Assembly: GCA_963754385.1 (NCBI GenBank)
Contig: CAVWGE010000003.1
Coordinates: 124,001-188,000 of the forward strand
DNA from: 9FT-COMBO-48-23 sp963754385
GTDB taxonomy: Bacteria > Chloroflexota > Dehalococcoidia > GIF9 > UBA5629
Length of the DNA stretch: 64,000 nt
Direction: 5' to 3'
Shown here: positions 7,983 to 15,854 of the stretch, piece by piece
How the letters are laid out: each line of letters opens with the position of its first letter
Position numbering within the stretch: the first letter of the stretch is position 1
The notes under the pieces: model-generated
What the model was told of the DNA's origin: nothing
What the model saw: only the letters and a program-made list of their open reading frames with translations
The model's database searches: none
Made by a program: the position numbers and the translations under genes

Positions 7983-8970
7983 GAGTAACCCTTTCACCTT
8001 TACGACTTCCTGTAAACCATGACCTGACCAGCTTGGGCAGACTGGCCAGGCCCTGGGGCATCAAGTATACGATAATTATCAATATAGCGGCGGAAATATA
8101 GGGAGAGTACATTTTCAAATCGCGGAAGAATTCCGGAATTAGAATTAGAATAAAAGTTCCGATGATAGGTCCAGCAATGCTGCCTATCCCACCGATGAGT
8201 ACATACATGACTAGCCACAGGGTTGCCATGAAGTTAAAGCTGCCCGGCGACAGTACCATATTGTAATGTGCGTAGCCAGCACCGGCCAGACCAGCAAAGA
8301 AACAGCCCACACCCACCGCCAGAATCCGGTACCAGCCTTCATTAATGCCGACACTGGAGGCCACCAGGTATGATTGGGCAATAGCCTTCAAATTAATGCC
8401 AATGCGGGAAAACTCAAATCTATAAAGGGCTATAATGCTGACCAGGGCCAACCCCAGAAAGAAATAATAATAAGCCATCTTGGAACCGCCAAACATAGGT
8501 TGGATACCGGTGAAACCGCTATAGCCGCCGGTCCAGTTTCCACCGGCTTGAATTATATAAACCACACCAATCCCGAAGAACAGGCTACCCATGGCATAGT
8601 ACAGAGTCCGCAGTCGGGCAAATGGGTAGCCTATCAGCATCCCGATGCCCATGGTGACCAGCGCTGCCGAGGGGATAGTGAGCCAGGGTGACCAGTTGAG
8701 AAATCTTGATGCCATACCGGCAAGATAAGCCCCAATGCCCATGAAAGCGCCGTGGGCAAGGGGGAACTGACCGGAAATGGTTATGGTACGCAGGCTTACC
8801 GCGGCCACAATGTATATGAAGGTCAGTATCATAATATGCAAAAAATAAGGGGAGCTAAGCAATAACGGTAACAGGGCTATGATGACCACCAGTCCGGCTA
8901 AAAGGGCAGGTTTAATCCATTTCCTCTGGCTCTTTTCAGGTTCAGAAGGTATAAGATTAGTATCACTCAT
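7972..8970 (-). CDS. livM: Liv-type ABC transporter permease (LivM)
   Basis: A 332-aa polytopic inner-membrane permease, about nine hydrophobic segments after a short charged cytoplasmic N-terminus. LivM hallmarks: the SGQFPLAHGAFMGIGAY region, MGSLFFGIGVVYI, and the conserved GGIGSIAGPIIGTFIL segment that contacts the ATPases. It forms a heterodimer with LivH. It sits 30 bp downstream of livH and overlaps livG. The sequence differs clearly from the second LivM at 38355, so the two operons are not recent duplicates. Confidence 0.9.
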   Translation of the reverse strand: MSDTNLIPSEPEKSQRKWIKPALLAGLVVIIALLPLLLSSPYFLHIMILTFIYIVAAVSLRTITISGQFPLAHGAFMGIGAYLAGMASRFLNWSPWLTIPSAALVTMGIGMLIGYPFARLRTLYYAMGSLFFGIGVVYIIQAGGNWTGGYSGFTGIQPMFGGSKMAYYYFFLGLALVSIIALYRFEFSRIGINLKAIAQSYLVASSVGINEGWYRILAVGVGCFFAGLAGAGYAHYNMVLSPGSFNFMATLWLVMYVLIGGIGSIAGPIIGTFILILIPEFFRDLKMYSPYISAAILIIIVYLMPQGLASLPKLVRSWFTGSRKGERVTHAD

Positions 8971-9000
8971 ATATGCCCATACACCTTTCTTAATGCTAGC

Positions 9001-9864
9001 TTATAGCTCTACCTCATAGCCGAAGAAGCCCATCGGTCGGATTAGCAGAAGAACGATGATTACAGCAATAATAACAGCGTCGCTGGCAGCACCGGGTATT
9101 AACACGGGCAACGCGGCATTCAAGGCACCAAGGACTAGCCCGGTAATCAAGATACCACCAAGGCTCCCTGCGCCGGCAAGCATGACTATGATAAGCACTT
9201 TTACCAGCATCAAATCCCCCATAAAGGGGCTTAAACGCAGGTAAGCACCCATGAGGCATCCGGCTACTGCCGCTAAGGCACAACCCAGAGCAAAGGCAAT
9301 AGAGGAAATGCGGTAGACATTAATTCCCTGCAGAGCGGCTCCTATCCTATGTTGGGAAATGGCCTGCATTTGCTGGCCCCATTTCGTCCGATTTACAAAC
9401 CAGAGTATTATCACCAGCAAGGCAGCACCAATAGCGAAAGTTACAATTCTTTCATAGCTAACTGAAATAGGGCCAGCTCTGAGGACTCCCTCGGCAAAGG
9501 GTGGGATCGCCATCGTTTTTTCCCCAACCATAATATTTACTGTAGTCTGCAGAATTACTACAATAGCAATGCATATCATTACTGTGCGGTTAAAGTCCCC
9601 GACGAAGGGGCGGAAACAGAACCTTCCCAGAAATACCCCAAATGCAGCTACTATTAGCGTTGCCAACACTAAGGCTACCCAATTATTGAAACCCATTCCA
9701 ATTATAAATATATAGCAAATATAACCACCAATCATGTATATGGCACCGTGGGCAAAATTGAGTATCCGCAGCATATTAAATAGAAAGGCAAAGCCCAACG
9801 CCGTCAGTATATACATTGACGATATTATCAACCAATTAACTACCGTCGCTACTGCCAGTTCCAT
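9001..9864 (-). CDS. livH: Liv-type ABC transporter permease (LivH)
   Basis: A 287-aa permease with about eight membrane segments. Characteristic pieces are ILNFAHGAIYMIGGYI near the N-terminus and the MLAGAGSLGGILITGLVLGALNA coupling segment toward the C-terminus. It is the partner of LivM. About 106 bp separate it from the upstream binding-protein gene, and that gap holds a strong hairpin. Confidence 0.9.
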   Translation of the reverse strand: MELAVATVVNWLIISSMYILTALGFAFLFNMLRILNFAHGAIYMIGGYICYIFIIGMGFNNWVALVLATLIVAAFGVFLGRFCFRPFVGDFNRTVMICIAIVVILQTTVNIMVGEKTMAIPPFAEGVLRAGPISVSYERIVTFAIGAALLVIILWFVNRTKWGQQMQAISQHRIGAALQGINVYRISSIAFALGCALAAVAGCLMGAYLRLSPFMGDLMLVKVLIIVMLAGAGSLGGILITGLVLGALNAALPVLIPGAASDAVIIAVIIVLLLIRPMGFFGYEVEL

Positions 9865-9908
9865 GTAGTACTCTTTTCTGCTGATGCTTAATCTAGCTCA
9901 TACAATCC

Positions 9909-9949
9909 CACGACCGAGGTGGGGGGAAATAGCCCCCGCCCCGGTCGTG
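9909..9949 (-). promoter_or_regulatory. Intercistronic hairpin between livK and livH
   Basis: Outer arms CACGACCG (9909-9916) and CGGTCGTG (9942-9949) are perfect, with a G-run/C-run inner pairing. No T-tract follows on the minus strand, so it is more likely an mRNA-stabilising or partial read-through structure that raises binding-protein levels over permease than a true terminator. Confidence 0.55.
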
Positions 9950-9970
9950 TCACAGAACAAAACCAGGTAA

Positions 9971-11188
9971 TTAGGGGATAAAGCCAATATCTACCCAGCC
10001 GGCGGGTACTGCCTTGCCATTCTCGAATTTTTGCACTGGCACTGGGCCACCTACGACGTGCTTAATCCCGAAAGTCTTTTCTCCGCCTATTAAGCCCGTT
10101 CCATAAATAGTGTCCACTTTATCCATTGACTCAAACTTGGCCTTTACCTCAGTTGGGTCAATGCTCTGGGCGGCCTCGATGAGAGTTTTGAGAAGGTACA
10201 CGTTGGTGGCACACTGATAACTCAGGGGGAAGTCTGCTCCATACCGGTCGGTTGCCCGCTTGGCTATTTCAGCCATCACAGGCGGCATCTCCGGGTCGCC
10301 GAGAGTCTCAATCATCGAGCGTACACCTTCTGTTGCAGTGGCGCCGGCAATAGTAGCAATAATGTTGGTATCGTCAGGCGAACCTGACATTATGGGCCCG
10401 TAGTAGCCTCCGTCTCGCAGCAGCTTAACGATAGCACCTAAGGACGGAGGAGAAGCCCTTTCCACAAATACAGCATCGAAGTCTTTAATGGCCAGTATTT
10501 TGGCCACAATCGGGCTGTAGTCTTCCATCTCGTTGGGAAAGGGAACTACGTCGCCAGCTAACGTGAACCCATTTTCTGCCATTAAGTCCAGGACCTTAGG
10601 TATCAGATAGGGTATAGCGCCATCATCCGGCGTGGCAAGGGCGATTTTTTTAGCCTGGGGAAAGTCCCGCCTTAAGGATTTAACAGCGCCGATGTCCTTG
10701 GTTATACTACCGTGAGAAGTCGCGAAGTTATAGGGTGTGCTGGCATCCACCTCTCCCGGCGCACAGAGGTGCCAACCCACGACCATCATTACTTTAGCTG
10801 GATTAGTCACCGGTGATGCTGGTGGATCAAAGAACCCAGTCGGTCCAACTATGAACTTAACTCCCTTGTCATAGACTAATCTGTTAGCCGCAGAGGTGAC
10901 GCCGTCAAAGCTACTCTTGCAGTCCTCGACGATAAGCTCAAGCTTGTATTTGTCACCATTAACGGTAAGCCCACCCTGCTCATTTATCATCTCTACAGCA
11001 ATTTCAGACATACGCCAGATACTGGTATCGAAGGCAGAAGCCCACCATCCCGACGTGGACAGAAGAGCACCAATCGGCAGTGTCTTCGTGGGTGCTGGCC
11101 CGGGTGCTGGCGCCGGTGAGACACAGCCGCCCATAGCTAGTATTGCAACTATTAACAATACTGTGAAAATAACAACCGCTTTTTTCAT
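9971..11188 (-). CDS. livK: Liv-type substrate-binding lipoprotein (LivK)
   Basis: A 405-aa periplasmic-binding-protein-like protein. The signal peptide starts MKKAVVIFTVLLIVAILA and ends in the lipobox MGGC, followed by a Pro/Ala-rich linker, so it should be a lipid-anchored receptor. The Peripla_BP_6 core is visible: IGALLSTSGWWA near the start, VIVEDCKSS-like ELIVEDCKSS, and a VKFIVGPTGFFDPPASPV ligand loop. AGGAGG sits 7 bp before the ATG. It is the first gene of the transporter operon. The ligand cannot be read from sequence. Three 89-bp tandem repeats lie just upstream. Confidence 0.9.
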   Translation of the reverse strand: MKKAVVIFTVLLIVAILAMGGCVSPAPAPGPAPTKTLPIGALLSTSGWWASAFDTSIWRMSEIAVEMINEQGGLTVNGDKYKLELIVEDCKSSFDGVTSAANRLVYDKGVKFIVGPTGFFDPPASPVTNPAKVMMVVGWHLCAPGEVDASTPYNFATSHGSITKDIGAVKSLRRDFPQAKKIALATPDDGAIPYLIPKVLDLMAENGFTLAGDVVPFPNEMEDYSPIVAKILAIKDFDAVFVERASPPSLGAIVKLLRDGGYYGPIMSGSPDDTNIIATIAGATATEGVRSMIETLGDPEMPPVMAEIAKRATDRYGADFPLSYQCATNVYLLKTLIEAAQSIDPTEVKAKFESMDKVDTIYGTGLIGGEKTFGIKHVVGGPVPVQKFENGKAVPAGWVDIGFIP

Positions 11189-11221
11189 TTACTAACCTCC
11201 TGTATTTAAAGCTTCTCCGAA

Positions 11222-11489
11222 TATGAAGGTATAGTGCAAATTTTTATCAACCTTTTCTCCGTTTCAATTTCTTCGTTGGCATTATTTTCTCTTTTCGGTC
11301 ATCCTCCTCCTATGAAAGCATAGTGCAAATTTTTATCAACCTTTTCTCCGTTTCAATTTCTTCGTTGGCATTATTTTCTCTTTTCGGTCATCCTCCTCCT
11401 ATGAAAGCATAGTGCAAATTTTTATCGACCTTTTCTTCCGTTTCAATTTCTTCGTTGGCATTATTTTCTCTTTTCGGTCATCCTCCTAT
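11222..11489. repeat. Tandem repeat, three copies of an 89-bp unit upstream of livK
   Basis: Units begin at 11222, 11311 and 11400 (TATGAAAGCATAGTGC or a near variant) and are almost identical; the third has one extra T. The unit is not a multiple of 3. On the minus strand each copy carries AGGAGGAGG directly followed by ATGACCGAAAAG and an early stop, so a six-residue mini-ORF recurs. They lie in the livK leader. Whether they regulate or are replication slippage is unknown. Confidence 0.85.
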
Positions 11490-11490
11490 C

Positions 11491-11772
11491 TGGTCATTGG
11501 TCCAGCGTAGTGCATCAACGCATTTTTGGGGCTCAAAGTAGAAATCATTAAGATTGTACCCCGCGTTTAGGGCGGCAAATCCTAAAGTGAGGGGTATTAT
11601 AGGGACACGGTCAGGCTTCTGGCAAGCCCATAAAGCTTCCATTCACTCTCTATCGTTCAACCGGTCCTTCGCTCTCTATCGTTCAACCGGTCCTTCGCTC
11701 TCTATCGTTCAACCGGTCCTTTCTCAGCGTTCTTAGCGTCGTTTTATCATAGCTCATTTCTGCTGACACGAA
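11491..11772 (-). pseudogene. Degenerate copy of the 5' end of the MtaA-like gene at 11991
   Basis: This stretch aligns base by base with 12888-13093, the first about 70 codons of the downstream methyltransferase gene, but with many substitutions. It is also interrupted by three tandem copies of a 26-bp unit (11641-11667, 11668-11693, 11694-11719; TCTCTATCGTTCAACCGG core) that destroy the frame. It is a partial duplication that has decayed, and only the 5' part of the gene was copied or kept. Confidence 0.8.
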
Positions 11773-11887
11773 AATATTCGTCCGTAGTGCTTCAGTCGTT
11801 TTTGAACAAATCGTTGGTGCCGAAATGATACAACCCGCTCCTTATTTTTGTCAAGTCGTTGTACTAGTTCACATGATGTCGGACACA

Positions 11888-11980
11888 TTACTCCCTTCCA
11901 TTGTTTCTCAGTTCCAGAAACTTCTTGGGGGTTAAATAGCCCAAAGCCTGGTGTGGACGGACATAAGTTCTCTTCTTCCC
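11888..11980 (-). pseudogene. Transposase C-terminal remnant (rve integrase-core type)
   Basis: One minus-strand frame reads YVRPHQALGYLTPKKFLE and then a stop. This is the typical end of IS3/IS481-type DDE transposases. Nothing upstream of it survives: the fragment abuts the 3' end of the MtaA-like gene at 11991. It is about 30 codons long, without any catalytic residue except the terminal region. Confidence 0.7.
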
Positions 11981-11990
11981 ATTTATATTG

Positions 11991-13112
11991 TTACTCATAC
12001 CAACCGAAGTCATTGACTGCCTTAGTCATCATCCACACATTGTATGGAGGTGCCTTCGGTGGCATTTCACAACCTGTAGACAGGATAAAGCCCCCGGGAA
12101 TCTCTTTCCCTCGCAGCACTAGATTTTTGCTACGTTCATAGACCTCTTCGGGTGTGCCAACCTGGAGAATAGCTGGCTCCAGGTTGCCAAAGACAATATC
12201 GTTGGGGAAAAACTTCGCCACCGTTTCAAGCTCAATCTCGTGGCCAACACTTATAATAGCGGGAATGCCCGGGCCTCCCAAGTCTATCTCTGCCCAAAAA
12301 GGAAGGTTCTCGTTCTGCTCACCGCAGATGTGGTGGCGAAAATACTTGTAACCCATCTCCCTGACCTTATCGAGCTGTTCCTTCATGTAAGGTACACAGA
12401 ATTCTTTGAACATCTTGGGTGAAATTACCTGGTTAGACTCAGTTGGTGCGGTAATCTCGTACAATAGTCGGTCAGCGCCAAAAGTATCGGCAAATAATTT
12501 AGCTACCGCTACCTGAAAGTCAGTTAGCACCCGCAAAGCGTGGTGGACTAATTCCGGTTTCTTGAGCATCCATTTGCTTGCCTTCTCCACCCCAATTGTA
12601 GCTCCAGCCAGGTCCATAGGCCCAACGGCTAGAGGGGATTTAATCAGACCCTCAAACTTCAGCATATAAGCAGTGGCCTCTAACATCTTTGGTATTGTAC
12701 CCACCTTCTCTAAGTTATCGGGCACTCTCAACTTGTAAACATCGTCTTCTGTTTCCACAGCGTAACGAGCCACACTTGGTGCTTGAGCGAATTCACCAGT
12801 GGGGTATTTGACTTCGCCACCAAACTCCTCCGCTGGGAAGGCAAGGAGGGCACCCATATAGAGTAGGCAGGCGTCCCAACCATACTGCTCATTGGTCCAG
12901 CGTAGTGCATCAACGCCTTTCTTTGGGTCGATGTAGAAATCATTAATATTATACCCCACGTTTATGGCTGCAAATCCTAAAGTTAGGGGTATTAAAGGGA
13001 CACGGTCTGGCTTTTGGCGAGCCCATAAAGCTTCCATCCGTTCTTTCTCGGTCAACCGGTCCTTTCTCAGTGTTCTTAGCGATGTCTTCTCATAATTCAT
13101 TTCTACTGACAT
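11991..13112 (-). CDS. MtaA/UroD-family corrinoid-linked methyltransferase
   Basis: A 373-aa member of the uroporphyrinogen-decarboxylase superfamily. The zinc-site pattern of methylcobamide:thiol methyltransferases is present: H261-x-C263 in HHICGEQ and C348 in TGCEMPPKAP. True UroD instead uses arginines and an aspartate for porphyrin binding, so this should move a methyl group between a small substrate or thiol and a corrinoid protein rather than make heme. GAGGAG precedes the ATG by about 10 bp. It is the most promoter-distal gene of the corrinoid block and has its own long upstream region, so it may be transcribed separately. A decayed partial copy lies downstream at 11491. The exact substrate is unknown. 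Confidence 0.8.
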   Translation of the reverse strand: MSVEMNYEKTSLRTLRKDRLTEKERMEALWARQKPDRVPLIPLTLGFAAINVGYNINDFYIDPKKGVDALRWTNEQYGWDACLLYMGALLAFPAEEFGGEVKYPTGEFAQAPSVARYAVETEDDVYKLRVPDNLEKVGTIPKMLEATAYMLKFEGLIKSPLAVGPMDLAGATIGVEKASKWMLKKPELVHHALRVLTDFQVAVAKLFADTFGADRLLYEITAPTESNQVISPKMFKEFCVPYMKEQLDKVREMGYKYFRHHICGEQNENLPFWAEIDLGGPGIPAIISVGHEIELETVAKFFPNDIVFGNLEPAILQVGTPEEVYERSKNLVLRGKEIPGGFILSTGCEMPPKAPPYNVWMMTKAVNDFGWYE

Positions 13113-13509
13113 AAAAATATCACTCCTCTTCTATATTCTTAAGATTTCAAGCTAGGTTATTCATTATCCAATCTACTTTCTTACATAAGGATGCCCCCCT
13201 TAAATAGTGTATTCACGACAAGTATTTTGCTAACTCACGCAGAAATGTTGTATATTTTTTTAAGGTTAGTATATCATTCTTGAAATGTCAACAGTTAGAC
13301 ATTGCGAATCCGGTCTAGTTCAGATAGATTACGGACACGTATAATAGTGTCATTATGAAGGTAATCAATGGGTTAGCTCCCGGTGTCATTCGAATCAGCA
13401 AGCACTTCTTGCAGCGGCCATCTAAGCCCGGAAATCTTCTGGACAGTTCTAGATAGGGGAAAAGATAAGGTAGGGCGGCTACACGACATTGCTACCGTCC
13501 AAACATATT
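13113..13509. other. Leader/intergenic region with a possible promoter
   Basis: About 400 bp without a convincing gene. It holds the 5' region of the 11991-13112 gene, including a possible minus-strand promoter (TTGACA 13291-13286, 17-bp spacer, TAACCT 13268-13263). Otherwise it is AT-rich sequence with no other clear signal. Confidence 0.5.
13263..13291 (-). promoter_or_regulatory. Possible promoter for the MtaA-like gene
   Basis: On the minus strand TTGACA, 17 bp, TAACCT. The -35 is perfect and the -10 poor. A start near 13256 would give a leader of about 145 nt. Confidence 0.35.
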
Positions 13510-13713
13510 TCATAAGCGGGGCTGACGATTTCTTCTTTGTAGAACAATTAAGGCTTTATTAACCGCGTCTGGGTCAAATGTGCCCGCTCTCTCAATGGCA
13601 TCAAATATTGGCTGAATTACCCCGTAGGTCCAACCTATGCCCTGGGCCAGTGGTTGGTTTCCCGTCGCTTTATTGGACTTTAACCAAAAGACCACTAGCT
13701 GGGTGGGACTCAT
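13510..13713 (-). pseudogene. C-terminal fragment of a Liv-type substrate-binding protein
   Basis: A 67-codon frame whose middle reads GWTYGVIQPIFDAIERAGTFDPDAVNKAL. It matches the pattern near the C-terminus of Peripla_BP_6 receptors (compare ADAIERAGTLDREKLRDAI in the binding protein at 41831). No signal peptide or core is left. It shows that another transporter set was once present between the two MtaA-like genes. Confidence 0.65.
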
Positions 13714-13829
13714 TCTCGTAGACTAGCATAAGGGTATATTAAGCTCTAACACAGAAACGTCCTACCCTCTCTGCTGTATAAAAAACAACTGATTTTTGGT
13801 ACTGCTTCCCTATAGATGGATTGGTGGCA

Positions 13830-14876
13830 CTAACGGGTCGCAAGTTTGCCGTATTTCCTAACAGCTGCCATTAGCGCCTCCATATTTGTCTTGGGTGCCT
13901 CCGGCCAGATATCGCACCCCGGCCATACAGCATTAACACCGTTAGCGATAGCCTCTTTTACAGCCTTGTCAACGTCATCAGTTTTGCCGGTGGCGAGCAC
14001 ACTATAGCCGGCTATGTTGCCAAAAATGAGCGCATCAGTTCCCAACTTTTTCCGGCTTTCAGCTATATTGTTCTTTTCTTCCACGCTTATAGCGTCAGCC
14101 CCACAGACACCCATTTGGTCAATGATGGGATTAGTGTCACCACATATATGCAGAATATTGGGTGACTTTATACTGGTAAAGATCCGTTCTAGATGGGGAC
14201 GTATTAGGCTATTGAATATACGTGGGCTTAATATATCTGGTCCGGCACCCATCTCACGGATGGTAATATAATCGGCGCCGGCTTCTCTATAAATCTTGGC
14301 CAACGAGATGATCAAATCAGTTGTCTTCTCAAGCGCTTTAGACACTAAATCTGGCTTTTTAAAGCACGACTTAGCCAGGTCACCAATATCTACAACCTGG
14401 GCAACTATAAGATAGGGTCCCAAAACATAAGAGCCGATTGCTACCTGGTTGCCTACCTCCTCTTTTAGCAAACGAAGAGACTCAGTTACCACAGGAATTC
14501 TGCCGGCATTAGCCAAATCCGATGGTAGACGAATATCCAGGTCTACCACCTTCTCTGCCAAGGGCTGCTTTACGGTGGGATATAGGATACCCTCTACACG
14601 GTGAGGATAATAGTTAATCTCACAGCCCAAGGCTTCAGCCTCGATGCCCATATCAAATGGAACCACAGCACACTCGAAACCAAACATCTGGAAGGTGGAA
14701 GCGGCCATATTTGCCATTTTACGGGCATCGGTATGGATTTCGGCGAATTTATAGTCGTATTTCTCCAGCCCGTGTATTGTTACATTGCCCATGCCACTAA
14801 AAACGGGGATGTAATCTAAATCCTCTCTGGCGAAGAGTTTGAGCACTCGCTCTCTTGAATTACCATTTGTTATCAT
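13830..14876 (-). CDS. MtaA/UroD-family corrinoid-linked methyltransferase, second paralogue
   Basis: A 348-aa UroD-superfamily protein. Zinc ligands are visible as H243-x-C245 (HICGDTNPI) and C321 (WPGCDIWPEAP), the pattern of MtaA/MtbA-type methylcobamide methyltransferases. It starts 6 bp downstream of the MtrH-like gene, so the two are probably co-transcribed with the activator and corrinoid genes. It is only distantly like the 373-aa paralogue at 11991. Possible roles: the substrate-specific methyltransferase feeding the corrinoid protein, or a methyl acceptor step toward a thiol. Sequence alone does not choose. Confidence 0.82.
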   Translation of the reverse strand: MITNGNSRERVLKLFAREDLDYIPVFSGMGNVTIHGLEKYDYKFAEIHTDARKMANMAASTFQMFGFECAVVPFDMGIEAEALGCEINYYPHRVEGILYPTVKQPLAEKVVDLDIRLPSDLANAGRIPVVTESLRLLKEEVGNQVAIGSYVLGPYLIVAQVVDIGDLAKSCFKKPDLVSKALEKTTDLIISLAKIYREAGADYITIREMGAGPDILSPRIFNSLIRPHLERIFTSIKSPNILHICGDTNPIIDQMGVCGADAISVEEKNNIAESRKKLGTDALIFGNIAGYSVLATGKTDDVDKAVKEAIANGVNAVWPGCDIWPEAPKTNMEALMAAVRKYGKLATR

Positions 14877-14882
14877 ATTATT

Positions 14883-15824
14883 TTATCCTCTCTCTTTTTG
14901 GAATTGTGCCACCACATCGGGAAAGAGCAGGTTCAAAGGGTGATTCCCACCTGGCAAGAAACCACTCTCCTCGTAGGCCAGTGCTGCCATCATGCTAGTG
15001 GCCGCAGCCACTGCCGGGAAAACCCGGCTGGTACCGGTCATTGGTCCATAGAAGAGGAAGTCGCTTACGATAGCAGAGATGGCGTGCACGCCGGCATCTA
15101 TAGCTGGGAACTTGCCCCTGTCTTGTTCACTGGCCGATTTCCGCCACATGTAGGTGCCATTAGAGGGGGCGAAGCCCACCGGCAAACCAAACTCTTTTTT
15201 GATGAGATGGTTGGCTACCATAGATAACGATGTGGTCGGCAGGTTCATCACTGAGGTGTCAACTAGGATGCTGTCAAAGTTCCCCTTTTCCACCAGAGGC
15301 AGCATCTTCTTAAGCGACTTGACCCTGCCACCTGACCCTTTATCCTCAATGTCAAAAACCTGGACAACCACGTGCTTTATGCCCAGTTGCTTGATTTCGG
15401 CCACCTGAGCCTCAATGTCCTCATCCCATGGTGTTATGCTGTTGTAAAGTAAGCGGTCTTGAATACCTTGCTCGGCGACATAGTGGGCCGCGGCTAGCCT
15501 AGTCTTCTGCACCCAGATGTCAATGGCGAAGGGCATATCAGTGACGCTGGCAAAGAAATCTATATAGGTTTTCATCTCATCCGGTGTGTTGGCTACCATG
15601 GCAATTATACCTGGTACGCCTGTTTCCTGAGCGGAACGTTCCATCTCGCGGATTCGTTCTTTAGCGCCAACCTTGTCAAACTTGTGCTCTTTCCGGCTCT
15701 CGAGCAGCACGTCCCCCTTTTGAAACATGCTGCCAATTAGCAGTGGTGGATTCTCCCCCGGTTGGCCACCCACTTTAAGGCCACCGATATCACAGACCCT
15801 CTGTTTCAATTCATAGCGAAACAT
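14883..15824 (-). CDS. MtrH-family methyltransferase (methylcobalamin:tetrahydropterin/folate type)
   Basis: A 313-aa TIM-barrel protein of the MtrH family. In methanogens MtrH moves methyl between H4MPT and the corrinoid of MtrA; bacterial homologues next to corrinoid proteins act as methylcobalamin:tetrahydrofolate methyltransferases, as MtgA does in glycine betaine use by Desulfitobacterium. Family features: GGQPGENPPLLIGSMF near the N-terminus, ILVDTSVMNLPTTSLS, and the GLPVGFAPSNG segment. It lies between the second MtaA-like gene (6 bp) and the activator gene (30 bp). In this context it would deliver the methyl group from the corrinoid protein to folate for energy metabolism or the Wood-Ljungdahl pathway. 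Confidence 0.85.
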   Translation of the reverse strand: MFRYELKQRVCDIGGLKVGGQPGENPPLLIGSMFQKGDVLLESRKEHKFDKVGAKERIREMERSAQETGVPGIIAMVANTPDEMKTYIDFFASVTDMPFAIDIWVQKTRLAAAHYVAEQGIQDRLLYNSITPWDEDIEAQVAEIKQLGIKHVVVQVFDIEDKGSGGRVKSLKKMLPLVEKGNFDSILVDTSVMNLPTTSLSMVANHLIKKEFGLPVGFAPSNGTYMWRKSASEQDRGKFPAIDAGVHAISAIVSDFLFYGPMTGTSRVFPAVAAATSMMAALAYEESGFLPGGNHPLNLLFPDVVAQFQKERG

Positions 15825-15854
15825 CTATGGTTAAACCTCCTCTTTGTGTTTCCT

